A stretch of 64,000 nucleotides of DNA. It comes from Bacteroidota bacterium (lineage in GTDB: Bacteria; Bacteroidota; Bacteroidia; UKL13-3). The notes beneath the pieces were generated by a model. The model searched no databases. It had not been told where the DNA came from and saw only the letters and a program-made list of their open reading frames with translations. The position numbers were made by a program, and so were the translations under genes. Below are positions 27,157 through 37,746 of the stretch, piece after piece. Every line of letters begins with the position of its first letter. Position 1 is the first letter of the stretch. The stretch lies in assembly GCA_947464275.1 (NCBI GenBank), contig CANHVU010000006.1, positions 1 to 64,000 of the forward strand, read 5' to 3'.

Positions 27157-27657
27157 CTAACTAAAAGAAATGGATAAAATTTCCAATTTAATTGTTCCTG
27201 CAGGAGCTGCAATTTCTGCTAATTCTCCAACTTTCTTACCTATCAAACCAGCACCAATTGGTGATTTTACAGATATTTTTCCGATTTTAAAATCCGCCTC
27301 ATTTTCAGAAACAATAATATAGGTAAATTCCTTTTTAACATTATGATTCAATACAAGGACCTTACTGAGCAACATAACTTTACTATTATCTAGTTTAGTT
27401 TCGTCAATAATTCTACTAATTGCTAAAAGTGATTCTACTTGCGAAATTTTAGTTTCTAAGTGACCCTGATCCTCCTTGGCAGCATGATATTCTGCATTTT
27501 CACTTAAATCACCTTTATCTCTTGCATCAGCAATTTGTTTTGAAATGAATGGACGTTGAACAAACTTTAAATCGTGAAGTTCTTTTTGCAATTTTTCGAA
27601 ACCTTCTTTCGATAAATAATTTAAAGCCGGAGTTGCCGACAATGTTTTTTTGGCCAT
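27157..27657 (-). CDS. greA: Transcription elongation factor GreA
   Basis: This 166-residue factor rescues backtracked RNA polymerase by stimulating transcript cleavage. The N-terminal coiled coil carries the acidic tip in DARDKGDLSENAEY (Asp50 and Glu53 correspond to the catalytic acidic pair). The C-terminal FKBP-like domain ends SPIGAGLIGKKVGELAEI. The N-terminus is a few residues longer than the usual 157-158 (MAKKTLSATPALNYLSKEGF). It forms a two-gene unit with the HIT protein. The hairpin at 27693-27723 separates it from the operon upstream. Confidence 0.95.
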   Translation of the reverse strand: MAKKTLSATPALNYLSKEGFEKLQKELHDLKFVQRPFISKQIADARDKGDLSENAEYHAAKEDQGHLETKISQVESLLAISRIIDETKLDNSKVMLLSKVLVLNHNVKKEFTYIIVSENEADFKIGKISVKSPIGAGLIGKKVGELAEIAAPAGTIKLEILSISFS

Positions 27658-27692
27658 TTTTATTTGAAATTTGATACGTTTTAAAACAAAAA

Positions 27693-27723
27693 GAAACGTT
27701 CGGATTAATAACCCGAACGTTTC
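27693..27723 (-). terminator. Terminator of the TonB receptor/T9SS cargo/PorV operon
   Basis: GAAACGTTCGG at 27693-27703 pairs with CCGAACGTTTC at 27713-27723. Read on the minus strand, the stem is followed by TTTTTG. It lies 25 bp after the PorV-like gene's stop and before greA. Confidence 0.8.
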
Positions 27724-27747
27724 AATTGATTAAACAAATATATGTAA

Positions 27748-28845
27748 TTAATTGTTATTTCCCAACGCAAGTTTGAAGCCAATGCTATGAATACCATTAA
27801 AGATAACTGTTGGCTGGTAAGCATAATCAATTGATAAAGCAGTTCCAGCATCGCTAATTGGTAAGTTAAAACCAACACCAAAACTTAAACCATACTGAGG
27901 AGTTCTGTAGTCAGATGTACTAAAATTACCTTCTTGATGAGCATAAGCGGTACGTAACATAAACATATTTTTAAATGCATATTCCGTTCCTAATGAAATA
28001 ATATTAGATGAAAAAGCATTGTAATTGAAATTACCATTAACCGTTAATTTATGGTCGTAGCTATCCTCATTTTGATCTAATCTAAAATCGTAGGCTGCAC
28101 CAATATTGGCTAGGGCAGGCATATTGAAAGGTTGTGATCCAAATAATGTTTTGCGAGTAGCTCCTGTTGAAGTTACTGTAGTATTTGCTGTTAAACCAGT
28201 ACCTTGGTATGCAAAATCTGGTCCTAAATTACGAACAGCAATTCCAAATCTAAAGTCTTGCTTTTTAATTTTTTTAGCGGCATTCAATGAGGTTTGGTAT
28301 TGAACACCTGCATCTAATGTAATTCCACTTGCATTTACACTGGAAGTACCTTCACTAATATATCTAACCAACAAACCACCCGTAATTGAATTTGAAAATG
28401 TTTTTGAATAAGCTAAACCCATATTCAAAATTTGAGTAGTATATGTACCTAAAGTCATATCAGGTGCTTCTGTTGTAGTAATTGGAATGCTTCCAATATC
28501 CCAATAACTTAACGCCAAACCAAGTACACCACCACTTCCATTTTCACCTAATGCTTGTGCAATACCAAAATTATTCAGATACATATCAGTACCTACCAAA
28601 TAGCGTGTTTGAGATGCTTGGATTTCCATTTTCTTAACATAGGCCAATCCCCCAATATTTAAATAATATGATTCTAAACCACGCGCAGATGCGGTATTTG
28701 AACCTCCTAAACCTACACCTCTAACATAAGGATTTACTAATAGTTGAGTTGCCCCAGCTCCACCAGCCCTATCTGGGTTTCCTGCATTAGCAGTAGCCAA
28801 TAATCCGAAACAGGCTACCAAACTTTGTAAAATATACTTCTTCAT
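27748..28845 (-). CDS. PorV/PorQ-family outer-membrane protein
   Basis: This 365-residue protein has a signal peptide ending ATANAG. The PorV/PorQ-type start of the mature part includes RAGGAGATQLLVNPYVRGVG and ARGLESYYLNIGGLAYV, where an early Asn/Pro-rich segment and a 'GL..YYLN..GLA' block recur in the family. The rest alternates as a beta-barrel and ends IGFKLALG. PorV itself shuttles cargo from the T9SS translocon to the attachment complex. This copy is the last gene of a receptor/cargo operon, so it is more likely a dedicated paralogue serving the 1280-residue cargo than the core PorV; that is inference. Confidence 0.8.
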   Translation of the reverse strand: MKKYILQSLVACFGLLATANAGNPDRAGGAGATQLLVNPYVRGVGLGGSNTASARGLESYYLNIGGLAYVKKMEIQASQTRYLVGTDMYLNNFGIAQALGENGSGGVLGLALSYWDIGSIPITTTEAPDMTLGTYTTQILNMGLAYSKTFSNSITGGLLVRYISEGTSSVNASGITLDAGVQYQTSLNAAKKIKKQDFRFGIAVRNLGPDFAYQGTGLTANTTVTSTGATRKTLFGSQPFNMPALANIGAAYDFRLDQNEDSYDHKLTVNGNFNYNAFSSNIISLGTEYAFKNMFMLRTAYAHQEGNFSTSDYRTPQYGLSFGVGFNLPISDAGTALSIDYAYQPTVIFNGIHSIGFKLALGNNN

Positions 28846-28875
28846 ACGAGTAATTTATTTTAATATGATTTATTA

Positions 28876-28906
28876 AATGTACCTTCAATACAAATGAAGG
28901 TACATT
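28876..28906 (-). terminator. Intercistronic hairpin between cargo and PorV-like genes
   Basis: AATGTACCTTCA and TGAAGGTACATT (12-bp perfect arms, 7-nt loop) sit in the 72-bp gap. No strong T run follows on the minus strand, so attenuation or mRNA processing is as likely as full termination. Confidence 0.5.
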
Positions 28907-28917
28907 ATATTATTTTT

Positions 28918-31900
28918 TTAGAATGAATCGAAATCTGCTGGACGCATTACACCAAACCATTTTATAATTCTTTCACCGATTCCTGGTGCTTCAATATGAA
29001 TTAAATATACACCACTTGAAATAGGAACATTGGCATCATTACGTAAATCCCATTCGATGTATGTTTTTGAATCATCATCTTTAGGAATTCTTCTTACTAA
29101 GAACCCACTTTGTGTATAAATAGAGACAATACATTTCTTAGGTGTGTTAATTATTTTAACTTTATTATCCAATGCATTTCCTGGATCTTCATAACCACTG
29201 TAAGCATAATATGGATTTGGTGATACGTTAACCATATCCATTGCCTTATTTGCAGCTTTACTATTATTTATCTTAGGGGCTATACTACTGGTGTTGAACT
29301 CGTATAAAGGTTGACCACCGTTAACTAAAGGTGTATCAACATTGGCAGTAAATTTGGCATAAGGACGCTTTACACGAATTCTTACAGTTGCTTCATTAGG
29401 AACCAAACCATCAGCCATACTAAGTAAATTAGAAGTTTGATTAATAACTGGAATTGTAACCCACATAAACTGTGATAAGAAATAACGTTTTTGCAATGTG
29501 GCTGGCTCATCAGATGAAGTAGCAACATTTAACAAAGTTTTATAGGTAGCACCTTCATCATATCTTGGACCACGGAACAATACATTATTTCCAACTTTAA
29601 GTTCTTTAGCACCCATAATATAAACATGATGCTTACCACCAAATGCCGGTATAGTTCCATTTGAATTTCTATCAAACCAATTTTTTGTAGGATTCCAAAT
29701 CATGTCATTACCATTTTCATCAGGTAACGATGAATCTTCACCAAAACAAATATTTAATCTTTCGCCTGTTTCAACATTGATTGCATAACCAGGAAACCAA
29801 CTTAATCCAAAACTACCAGATTCCGGTTTACCATTTTTATCAACTGAAGCAGAAGCCCTGATATTTCCTTTTGAAACATTTCCAATATTTTGCTCTTTAT
29901 TTTCCCCCATTTCTAATACAATACAACGAGTCCATTTAGACTTATCATTTGTAAAAACTACATCTACACCTTGTAAAGATGATAATGGATTATCTTCAGA
30001 TACTTGATTAGTATTTGGTGTTAAGCTGAAACCAGGTCCATAAGAAGCTTGTACCGAACCATTTTTAACAGCTTTAGCACATAATTCAAAAGGAGACCAA
30101 GTAGCACCAATAATATTACTATATTGTTTTCTAGGATCAATTGCAACTTTACTACCACTGATTGACCTAAAGAAATCATGCTCATTTAAGTTCGTAAATT
30201 CTGGTGTTCCAGTATTTCCTGACCTAATCCAATTAAAAGAAGGTAAAGCCACAGATCCATCTGGTATTCCAGATAACCAAGGATTGGTTGCATCAGAAAA
30301 AGTCAAAGTTGCATTTACAAAACCGTTACTTAAGTCAGAATTATTATTTGGATCTCCAGGAGCTGCTACTTGATTAACACTAACAGAAAGACCCAAATCC
30401 TCAAAAATTTGCTCATTTTCTACCTCTAAATTTCTCTTTCCAAGGTATTTTAATCCAGTTTCGGTATTTATAATATACCATTTTGATGTACTTCTAGCTA
30501 AAGAATCAGTGATTTTTGTGTTTACCGATGAATCAGTAATAAACAACCTAAAATTAGCCAAAGGAACTTTAAAAGGATTAATTACTTTAATTGTAACAGG
30601 TCCTTGTCCTTCTATGTATTTTGGTTTTCTAGAGTAATACGGAGCAGATAACGCTTCTTCAATGGTTTGTTTAGATAAATTTATAAAATTACCCGCATTA
30701 CCAATTCCTTCAATTTTGGTTAGTGCTGGACCACTTGTAAAATCAGAATTTAATTCTGTTCCTTGCTGATGTCCATATGGTAAATGAGGGGTAGCTGAAA
30801 TAATTACTGGTTTAGAACCTGCTAAATATTGTAATGCTTCTTGTGGACAATTACCAACAGCAGCATAAGGAATAATTAAATAATGATAATTTTTATAATT
30901 AACCAAAGTTTGATCAGACTCCACTGAGAACAAATCTTTAGTAATTTGGAAGGAGTGACGAACACCTTTATCTTCACCACTAACCATTATTTTTTTAACA
31001 TTACCCAAATCAGCATCATTTACTGTATTTACAATAAAACCTATACCATCTTGAATATCACACTGAGCTACTAATCTAATTTGATCTCTATCAGAAAAAT
31101 CACTAGGAGTGGCAGGCACCTTTAATTGGAAAATCTGATAACCTTGAAACTTATATTGAGTAGAATCTGCGCATAATCCAGCTACCTTAGCAGAAAAAGA
31201 TTCTGGCTTATCAGGATTTACAATACTAAGGATTAGCTCTCTATTCAATTCAGTAATTTTTACTGAATTGTCTTCAAATTCTGGTCCTCTAAGTATTTTA
31301 AAATTATTTTTAAATAATACAGTAGCTTTATCACTTGCTTCTTTTAGTAAATTAAATGAACCAGTAGCACCACCTGTTGTAGCACGTGCCCAAACTACAC
31401 CTATTGTAACTCTATTTACAGCACCTGGTAACAACTTAAAGGAACCAGCTGTTTGTAAAAAACGTCTATCTGCAGGTGTGTTTCCTGATGTTCTTTCAGT
31501 CCATAATGCTCTTCCAGCAGGATCAGTTGCTCCTGGGAACATATAACTTGCAGTATCAGAACCTCCTCTGCCATTACCGCCATAAGTAATATTTTGTCCA
31601 TCTTTCCAACGGCCATTTAAATAATTCCAGAAATGAGAAGGTAAACTTGGATTACCTTGTTGAGATTGGTTATTATCGTAATAAACAAATTTTGTTAAAC
31701 CAATTTGTTTACCCTTTTCATCTAATGGTCCTTCAAAAAAATTAACTCCAATACTAGGTGGATTTAATCCATAACCTAATATACCCTCATCATTATCATC
31801 ACCATTATAACAAATACCTAAATTACGCTTAACATCACATTCTACATAATCATCCGAATAATTACCTAAATCTGCATCAACCCATTGCCCAAATACACAA

Positions 31901-32760
31901 CTATCAATTGCATCTGTTCCGCGGTTAATGATTGTGGTTCTATAAAAAGTCATGTTATTAACCTCATCATTGGTAGCAAAACCAAAAGCTTGCAAGCGGA
32001 ACTCTAAATTTAATGGTAATCCTTGAGTTTCAGAATGTATGTTTCCTTTGTCGTTATAACAAATAAACATCATTTGATCTGGTATAGAAGCCAAGCCGTT
32101 TTCACCTTGATTGAAAGTAGGATAATCTCCATCATCAGAGCTGTAGTTAAAATCATTATTAGCATCGAAAAAAGGTGCTAAAAATTTAGCTTCACCAACA
32201 CCACCATTACCTGGCCAAGATGCTATATCAGCAGATGCTGTACCTCCATTTTGAAAATTAGCAATTTCTGAGCGTGTAACGGTCCAAACCTTATCAAATT
32301 CTTTACATCTAGCGGCCGAAATTGCTGCAGACCCGTCAATTTGCAAAGGACCTGGAAAAAAATCATTACCCGTTTGACGATACGTTTGAGCGGCCAAGCG
32401 CAAGTTACCTTGTGTAATACCACCAATCCATAATGCACCAGAGAATAATGAATTTTTGGCAACTTGACCAGTTTGCACCTTTGGAATCTCATAACGAGCA
32501 TTACTTAAATTCCACCACATATCACCACCATTTAAAATAATAGTTCTTACGTTATTAATGGAAAGTTCTTTTTGTGCTGTTGCAGGAGCACAACCTGCAC
32601 CCATTTTTGATAATGGGTTAGATTTTATATTTGGTAAAACATTAGAGGAATTCCCTCCAGATTTGCCTAAACCAATATTTTCGCGGGCTTGTAAGTTTAA
32701 ACCTAATCCTAAAGCACTTAATACGAGTGTTGCTGTTTTTATATTTTTAAAGTTTAACAT
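28918..32760 (-). CDS. Large secreted protein with T9SS-like C-terminal sorting domain
   Basis: This 1280-residue protein has an N-terminal signal segment (LVLSALGLGLNLQAR) and no other membrane helix. The mature N-terminus contains SINNVRTIILNGGDMWWNLS and LWIGGITQGNLRLAAQTYRQ, a pattern I remember from large uncharacterised Bacteroidota surface proteins. The last 90 or so residues form a sorting/FlgD-like module: VSPNPYYAYSGYE, KCIVSIYTQSGFLVRRI, WDLRNDANVPISSGVYLIHI, and a KWFGVMRP end. It therefore probably leaves the cell by T9SS. It is flanked by the TonB receptor (17 bp upstream) and the PorV-like protein. Function unknown. Confidence 0.78.
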   Translation of the reverse strand: MLNFKNIKTATLVLSALGLGLNLQARENIGLGKSGGNSSNVLPNIKSNPLSKMGAGCAPATAQKELSINNVRTIILNGGDMWWNLSNARYEIPKVQTGQVAKNSLFSGALWIGGITQGNLRLAAQTYRQTGNDFFPGPLQIDGSAAISAARCKEFDKVWTVTRSEIANFQNGGTASADIASWPGNGGVGEAKFLAPFFDANNDFNYSSDDGDYPTFNQGENGLASIPDQMMFICYNDKGNIHSETQGLPLNLEFRLQAFGFATNDEVNNMTFYRTTIINRGTDAIDSCVFGQWVDADLGNYSDDYVECDVKRNLGICYNGDDNDEGILGYGLNPPSIGVNFFEGPLDEKGKQIGLTKFVYYDNNQSQQGNPSLPSHFWNYLNGRWKDGQNITYGGNGRGGSDTASYMFPGATDPAGRALWTERTSGNTPADRRFLQTAGSFKLLPGAVNRVTIGVVWARATTGGATGSFNLLKEASDKATVLFKNNFKILRGPEFEDNSVKITELNRELILSIVNPDKPESFSAKVAGLCADSTQYKFQGYQIFQLKVPATPSDFSDRDQIRLVAQCDIQDGIGFIVNTVNDADLGNVKKIMVSGEDKGVRHSFQITKDLFSVESDQTLVNYKNYHYLIIPYAAVGNCPQEALQYLAGSKPVIISATPHLPYGHQQGTELNSDFTSGPALTKIEGIGNAGNFINLSKQTIEEALSAPYYSRKPKYIEGQGPVTIKVINPFKVPLANFRLFITDSSVNTKITDSLARSTSKWYIINTETGLKYLGKRNLEVENEQIFEDLGLSVSVNQVAAPGDPNNNSDLSNGFVNATLTFSDATNPWLSGIPDGSVALPSFNWIRSGNTGTPEFTNLNEHDFFRSISGSKVAIDPRKQYSNIIGATWSPFELCAKAVKNGSVQASYGPGFSLTPNTNQVSEDNPLSSLQGVDVVFTNDKSKWTRCIVLEMGENKEQNIGNVSKGNIRASASVDKNGKPESGSFGLSWFPGYAINVETGERLNICFGEDSSLPDENGNDMIWNPTKNWFDRNSNGTIPAFGGKHHVYIMGAKELKVGNNVLFRGPRYDEGATYKTLLNVATSSDEPATLQKRYFLSQFMWVTIPVINQTSNLLSMADGLVPNEATVRIRVKRPYAKFTANVDTPLVNGGQPLYEFNTSSIAPKINNSKAANKAMDMVNVSPNPYYAYSGYEDPGNALDNKVKIINTPKKCIVSIYTQSGFLVRRIPKDDDSKTYIEWDLRNDANVPISSGVYLIHIEAPGIGERIIKWFGVMRPADFDSF

Positions 32761-32777
32761 AAAATTATTTTTAATAA

Positions 32778-35700
32778 TTAAAACTGAACTGATACTCCAA
32801 TACGAGTTAAACGCGGTAATAAAAATCTATCCGGGTTAACCATCCTAGTATTATATAAGTCAACAAATGATTGTGCATTGGTTGCAGTTCTAATTTGATC
32901 TGCAGCAAATGGCGATGATAAGTATCCATCATTGTATGCACTACCTGTATATCTAAATACTCCTGTAACATTAGCAGCATTTAATAAATTGGTCATGGTA
33001 AAGAAAACACGCATTCTGTATTCTTTTACTCTTGCTCCTGCACGCTCATTTTTTATGGTAAAATTCTTATCAATATTTAAATCAACGTTAAATTGTGCTG
33101 GTAAATTAGCTCCATTTGGAGTTCCTTTAATTGGACTTCTAGTTGCTGCACCACTTTGAACACCTGAAGGAGTTGATATTAAATCTTGCGTAAAAGGACG
33201 ACCTGAAAAAGCAGAGAAAATAAAGTTAAATCCTGCATTCTCTAAAATTTTCTTACCTGCTACAATAGGACCATCATATTTTTTACCTTCCTTGTAGTGG
33301 AAATCAAAATTTGTTTTAAATGTATGGCGGGTATCGAAATCTAGAGGGAAAATTGTTCTAGTATTTGGCAATCCTGCCTGAATTAAAGCCGTACTAGAGG
33401 CTACATTAGATCCTGTACCATCAGCAAACTGCAATTGGTAATTAGCATCTACATTTATGTTACCCATGTCAATTAACTTATATTCTAAACCAACTGATTT
33501 AACAGTTGAAAAATCAATATTACCTACCGTTGTATAAGTATTAGGCCAAGCTTGAATATAGCTGAATAATTGAGTCATATTTCTATTTTCACGATAAGAA
33601 GCAATAATTCCAACTGCTGAGTTTTTCCCAATTTGCTGACGGAAACCTATTTCATAATCTGTAACAGAGGTCATTTTTAAATCCGGATTGGCAATTGTAC
33701 CTGTTAATCTGTTTGATAGGTAAAAATAATCATCAATTTGTGCCACATTACTACTTGGTCTCTGAGTTAAAATATCATAGGTACCATAGAACTGTGAAGA
33801 AGTGCTAATTGGAAACGAGAACCATACACGAGGTAAAATTTTTACATCTGGTACATAATCTTTAAATGATTCTGCTGTAGGAGTTTTTGGATTTTTAGCA
33901 TCCACCACATAAGGAATATTTTGGCTGGTACCTGCAGCACGTTGAATAGCCGCTGGATCAGAAATTGGATTACCATTTTTATCGTACCATTTGTTTCCAT
34001 CTCTATAACCCGCCACACCATATGATGATGTTGAACTAAAATTATCTGTGTTAATATACACTTTCCAATTATCCTTAACAATATCTGGAATTGCATCAGC
34101 TTTCATATTGGCTAAATTTCCCTGACGAACTTCACCTGCTGTATAAATTGGAACCATTGAATAAGGGTCGCGCAATACCAATTGATTTGCATCAAAACGT
34201 TCTACACGAACACCAACTCTTAAAATTAAATCTTTAAATTGGAATTTATCTTGAATCCAAGCTGCTGCATAAACTGGTTGGTATGCTGGCAAAATTCTGT
34301 TTTTGAAAAATTCATTGATACCCGGTTTACCTGTAACCACATTTCCTAAGTGATCGTATCCAAAATAACCAATATACGAATTACCATTATTCAATAATTC
34401 ATTGGCAGAAAACATATTTAAATTATATGTTCCTGGTGAATATGAATTTACATCCAAAAATGTTTGATCAGTGATAGCATTTCCATTATTATCGGTTGCC
34501 CCTTGGCTAATTAATTTGGCTCTTAAATTTTTATCAAACTCTGATTGGTCAGCGGCTACAATTCTACGGTTAAAGGTAATGGTATCTTGAAAAACACCAT
34601 TTGCATCGAATTTTGCAGTTCCAATTGAGTCAAGACCCGAAAACTGACGATTTGCTAATAGTGGCATTAACTGCCATAAATTTCCTGCAGATAAATTATA
34701 ACTACGTTGGAAACGTTGTTCGTAGGTTAAACCAAACTGTAAATTATGCTTAGCCTTCAAATTTCTTCTAGGTGCTACTGTTGCATTTGATTCCAAGTAA
34801 ACAATATAGTTTTCATATAAACTCTTTGAATAACCTGTTTGAATATCGGCCAAATTACCCCACATTCCAGAATAAATAGATATTGGATCATCACCATTTC
34901 CTAAGGCTCCTAAGCCCCTAAGTGGCGAGAAATTATTAAAATTATTTGCACCGTAATAATTTAGAAACGCTTGTGTATAATTACCTCTCAAAGTATTAAA
35001 ATCACCTTTTTGAAAACGGAAAGCAGTATCTCTAAAACCAGTTTGACGAGTATAGCCTGTTAAATACATTTTTCTACCATCTTGTAGTGTAATTGTATCA
35101 GCAGGTTGTCCGAAAGTTTTTCTAACTGTGGTATAATTAGGTGCATTATAAGTTTTAAAGCTACCCACATATCCATATTTAAAGAAATCTTCTCCATGAT
35201 TGGCATCAAAGGTTTCACTTGAATTACGCTCATAGCTTACACGAACAGTATAATAGGCATCCGAAATTTTTACTCCTTTTGTTATTGCGGCTTCTAATCT
35301 TGCTTTAGCAGTATCTTCTTTTTTATTAAACATTTGGGTAAACTGCAAATAAACTAATCCTCTATATCCTTGAGAAACAGAATTGTTAGTAGAATTTAAT
35401 AATGAATAATAACTACTCCAATTGTTTTGTGAGAAGAATTGAGCTTGGTACCCCAATTTAAAGTTCATATTATTACTAGGTTGATAATTGAAATTACCAC
35501 TTGTATTGATATTGTAAGCTGCAACATTCTGGCGATAATCTACTTTTTCTAAATCACCTTTGGTTAAAAACTCGGCAGCAGGAACCAAAGTGCCCAAAGC
35601 ATTAGGACGAACTGGAGTTGCTTCCAATTCTTTCATTTTAGCATCTTTAACCTTGTAAACATCCACAGCTGGCAATCCTGGATCTAAAGAATAAAAACCT

Positions 35701-36545
35701 CTAACCGAATTAGTAAAACCAATTAGTACTTTTTCTCTTTCTCTATTTCCTTTATCTTTTAACATAATCGGACCAGAAACGAAAGTAGTAAATTCATTGG
35801 TGTGTGAATTATCTAAGTAACCATAAAAAGGAGAGGCTGTTCTGTATTCCATAAAACGAACCCAATTTTTAGTTGGAGCTTTGGTAGTAGCGCTGATAGC
35901 ACCACCAGTAAAATCTCCATACGAAGCAGGAGTTCCACCTGTAATCACTTCTAAATTTTCAATGGCATTAGCAGGAATATTGATTCCTGTTACACGCACC
36001 CCATCAATATAATAAGCTGTATTTTCAGCACGAGAACCACGAATATTTGGAGCCCCTCCACCTCTTGAATCAACACCACGAGAAATACCTGCAATGGCAT
36101 TTAAGTTTTGAGTTCCTTGTTTATTAATATTTTTAAAATTATTTTGGTTAGGATCGTCTTTATCAATCAATTGTACCTTATCTCTAACCACAAGCGTTCC
36201 CAAAGTAGTGGCACTACTTTGACTCAAAGAAATTGTTCTTGAGGTAATTTTGTTATCCCCTTTCACAGGAACATCCTCTAATTTTGCTTTTTGATAACCC
36301 GTAAATGAAACAGTAATATCATAATTACCTGATGGAATTGCTGTAAACTCAAACTCACCATCTTTATCGGTTGTTTTAGATTTTCTTATTCCTCCTCCAC
36401 CTTCAATGGTTACAACCGCGAAATCTATCGGTTTTTTAGTAACTCCGTCAATTACTTTGCCATCTAAAACTCCCAGATTTGATTGGGCAGTAGCAATGGC
36501 AGAAAGGCCTATTAAGGCCGCTAATAATAAATATATCCTTCTCAT
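32778..36545 (-). CDS. TonB-dependent receptor, SusC/RagA-like
   Basis: This 1255-residue outer-membrane receptor has a signal peptide ending AIATAQS, then a carboxypeptidase-regulatory-like beta domain (about 25-110: VLDGKVIDGVTKKPIDFAVV and NYDITVSFTGYQKAKL). The plug follows, with INKQGTQNLNAIAGISRGVD, IRGSRAENTAYYIDGVRV and IENLEVITGGTPASYGDFTG. A long 22-strand barrel ends RLTRIGVSVQF, with the terminal Phe favoured by the barrel-assembly machinery. The substrate is unknown; no SusD homologue is present. Instead it heads an operon with a T9SS cargo and a PorV-like barrel, a grouping I remember from other Bacteroidota. Confidence 0.9.
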   Translation of the reverse strand: MRRIYLLLAALIGLSAIATAQSNLGVLDGKVIDGVTKKPIDFAVVTIEGGGGIRKSKTTDKDGEFEFTAIPSGNYDITVSFTGYQKAKLEDVPVKGDNKITSRTISLSQSSATTLGTLVVRDKVQLIDKDDPNQNNFKNINKQGTQNLNAIAGISRGVDSRGGGAPNIRGSRAENTAYYIDGVRVTGINIPANAIENLEVITGGTPASYGDFTGGAISATTKAPTKNWVRFMEYRTASPFYGYLDNSHTNEFTTFVSGPIMLKDKGNREREKVLIGFTNSVRGFYSLDPGLPAVDVYKVKDAKMKELEATPVRPNALGTLVPAAEFLTKGDLEKVDYRQNVAAYNINTSGNFNYQPSNNMNFKLGYQAQFFSQNNWSSYYSLLNSTNNSVSQGYRGLVYLQFTQMFNKKEDTAKARLEAAITKGVKISDAYYTVRVSYERNSSETFDANHGEDFFKYGYVGSFKTYNAPNYTTVRKTFGQPADTITLQDGRKMYLTGYTRQTGFRDTAFRFQKGDFNTLRGNYTQAFLNYYGANNFNNFSPLRGLGALGNGDDPISIYSGMWGNLADIQTGYSKSLYENYIVYLESNATVAPRRNLKAKHNLQFGLTYEQRFQRSYNLSAGNLWQLMPLLANRQFSGLDSIGTAKFDANGVFQDTITFNRRIVAADQSEFDKNLRAKLISQGATDNNGNAITDQTFLDVNSYSPGTYNLNMFSANELLNNGNSYIGYFGYDHLGNVVTGKPGINEFFKNRILPAYQPVYAAAWIQDKFQFKDLILRVGVRVERFDANQLVLRDPYSMVPIYTAGEVRQGNLANMKADAIPDIVKDNWKVYINTDNFSSTSSYGVAGYRDGNKWYDKNGNPISDPAAIQRAAGTSQNIPYVVDAKNPKTPTAESFKDYVPDVKILPRVWFSFPISTSSQFYGTYDILTQRPSSNVAQIDDYFYLSNRLTGTIANPDLKMTSVTDYEIGFRQQIGKNSAVGIIASYRENRNMTQLFSYIQAWPNTYTTVGNIDFSTVKSVGLEYKLIDMGNINVDANYQLQFADGTGSNVASSTALIQAGLPNTRTIFPLDFDTRHTFKTNFDFHYKEGKKYDGPIVAGKKILENAGFNFIFSAFSGRPFTQDLISTPSGVQSGAATRSPIKGTPNGANLPAQFNVDLNIDKNFTIKNERAGARVKEYRMRVFFTMTNLLNAANVTGVFRYTGSAYNDGYLSSPFAADQIRTATNAQSFVDLYNTRMVNPDRFLLPRLTRIGVSVQF

Positions 36546-36660
36546 GTAAATGTTTGTTACAAATTATTAATTGGATTGATTTTAAGAGCGTAAATTAAAT
36601 GGGTTTTCTTCAATAAATCAAACATCACCCAAAATAGCCGCTCAAGTAATTTTATTGTGC

Positions 36661-37587
36661 TTATTTTAAGTCAGTTAATTTTAAGAGTATGGATTGCGCA
36701 ATTTTTTCATAGCTCTCAAAAGTCCAACCGGCAATATGCGGTGATAAAACTACTTTTTTGTTGTTTATAAGGTAGTCAAAATCTTTTTGCTGCTGGTTGC
36801 TTAGGTTATTTATTTTTTCATTTTCCAATACATCAAAACAAGCTCCTTTTATTTTCATATTATTCAGATATTCAATTGTTTCAGACATATTTACCACCTC
36901 TCCTCTACACATATTTAAAAGGTAAATATTTTTTTTGAATTGTTTTAAAAAAGCTGCATTTACCCAATTTTTAGTTTCTGAGGTTAGCGGAACATGAAGC
37001 GATAAAATGTCACTTTCTTCAAAAATTTGTTCCAAAGTTGCCTCTTGCGCATTTTGGTTAGAATAATTTTCCAAATATTTATCATATGCCAAAATTTTCA
37101 CATCAAAACCGGCTAATTTTTTGGCAAAAGCTTTTCCGGTATTTCCAAAACCAATAATTCCTACCGTTTTTCCATTTAATTCATAACCTCTATTGCCTTC
37201 TCTATCCCAAATTTTATTTCTTACCTCAAAATCGGCTTTGGCCAAATTACGCATTAAACTTAAAAGCATGCCCAAAGTATGTTCGCCTACAGCATCGGCA
37301 TTGGCTTGCCCTGCGTTAAAACAATAAATTCCTTTTTGATTGGCTAAATCCAAATCAATATTGTCTAAGCCGCTACCAGCTCGTGCTATAATTTTTAAAT
37401 TAGGGGCAGCAGCAAAAATTTCTTTGTTAATAAAAGTTTTTGTGCGCACCACCAAAACCTCAAAAGGTGCAATTATTTGTAAAATTTCGCTCCTATTAAT
37501 AGTAGGTAAATAAGTCACTTCGTGACCAATTTTCAATAATCCTTCTGTTAATAAGCTACTTACATCGTCAATTATGAGTACTTTCAC
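36661..37587 (-). CDS. D-2-hydroxyacid dehydrogenase (phosphoglycerate dehydrogenase-like)
   Basis: This 308-residue NAD-dependent dehydrogenase has the nucleotide-binding motif G146-x-G148-x-x-G151 (VGIIGFGNTG) with a following acidic residue region AYDK. The catalytic set is Arg228 (NMCRGEVVN), Glu257 (FDVLENEK) and His284 (LSPHIAGW). The substrate-binding ARAGSGLDNID block is the serA-like form, so 3-phosphoglycerate (serine synthesis) is the first guess. No C-terminal ACT or ASB domain is present and serC is not adjacent, so another hydroxyacid is possible. It is about 70 bp beyond the TonB receptor start and divergent from the flavin reductase gene. Confidence 0.87.
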   Translation of the reverse strand: MKVLIIDDVSSLLTEGLLKIGHEVTYLPTINRSEILQIIAPFEVLVVRTKTFINKEIFAAAPNLKIIARAGSGLDNIDLDLANQKGIYCFNAGQANADAVGEHTLGMLLSLMRNLAKADFEVRNKIWDREGNRGYELNGKTVGIIGFGNTGKAFAKKLAGFDVKILAYDKYLENYSNQNAQEATLEQIFEESDILSLHVPLTSETKNWVNAAFLKQFKKNIYLLNMCRGEVVNMSETIEYLNNMKIKGACFDVLENEKINNLSNQQQKDFDYLINNKKVVLSPHIAGWTFESYEKIAQSILLKLTDLK

Positions 37588-37746
37588 TGCTGCAATAAAG
37601 TTAATTTAATAATGAAAATAAATTGATTTAAAGCACATATCTGATAATCTGATATTTACAAAATTTCGCTGAGTGCAAAATATTTTTAGCTTACAATTTC
37701 TTAAAACATTTTGCTTTAAAATGCTTTATCAAATTAAACATTTAAT

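Noticed and set aside
27150-27212. Extended N-terminus for the HIT protein
   Set aside because: It would overlap greA by 56 bp and precede the standard MDSIFSKI start.
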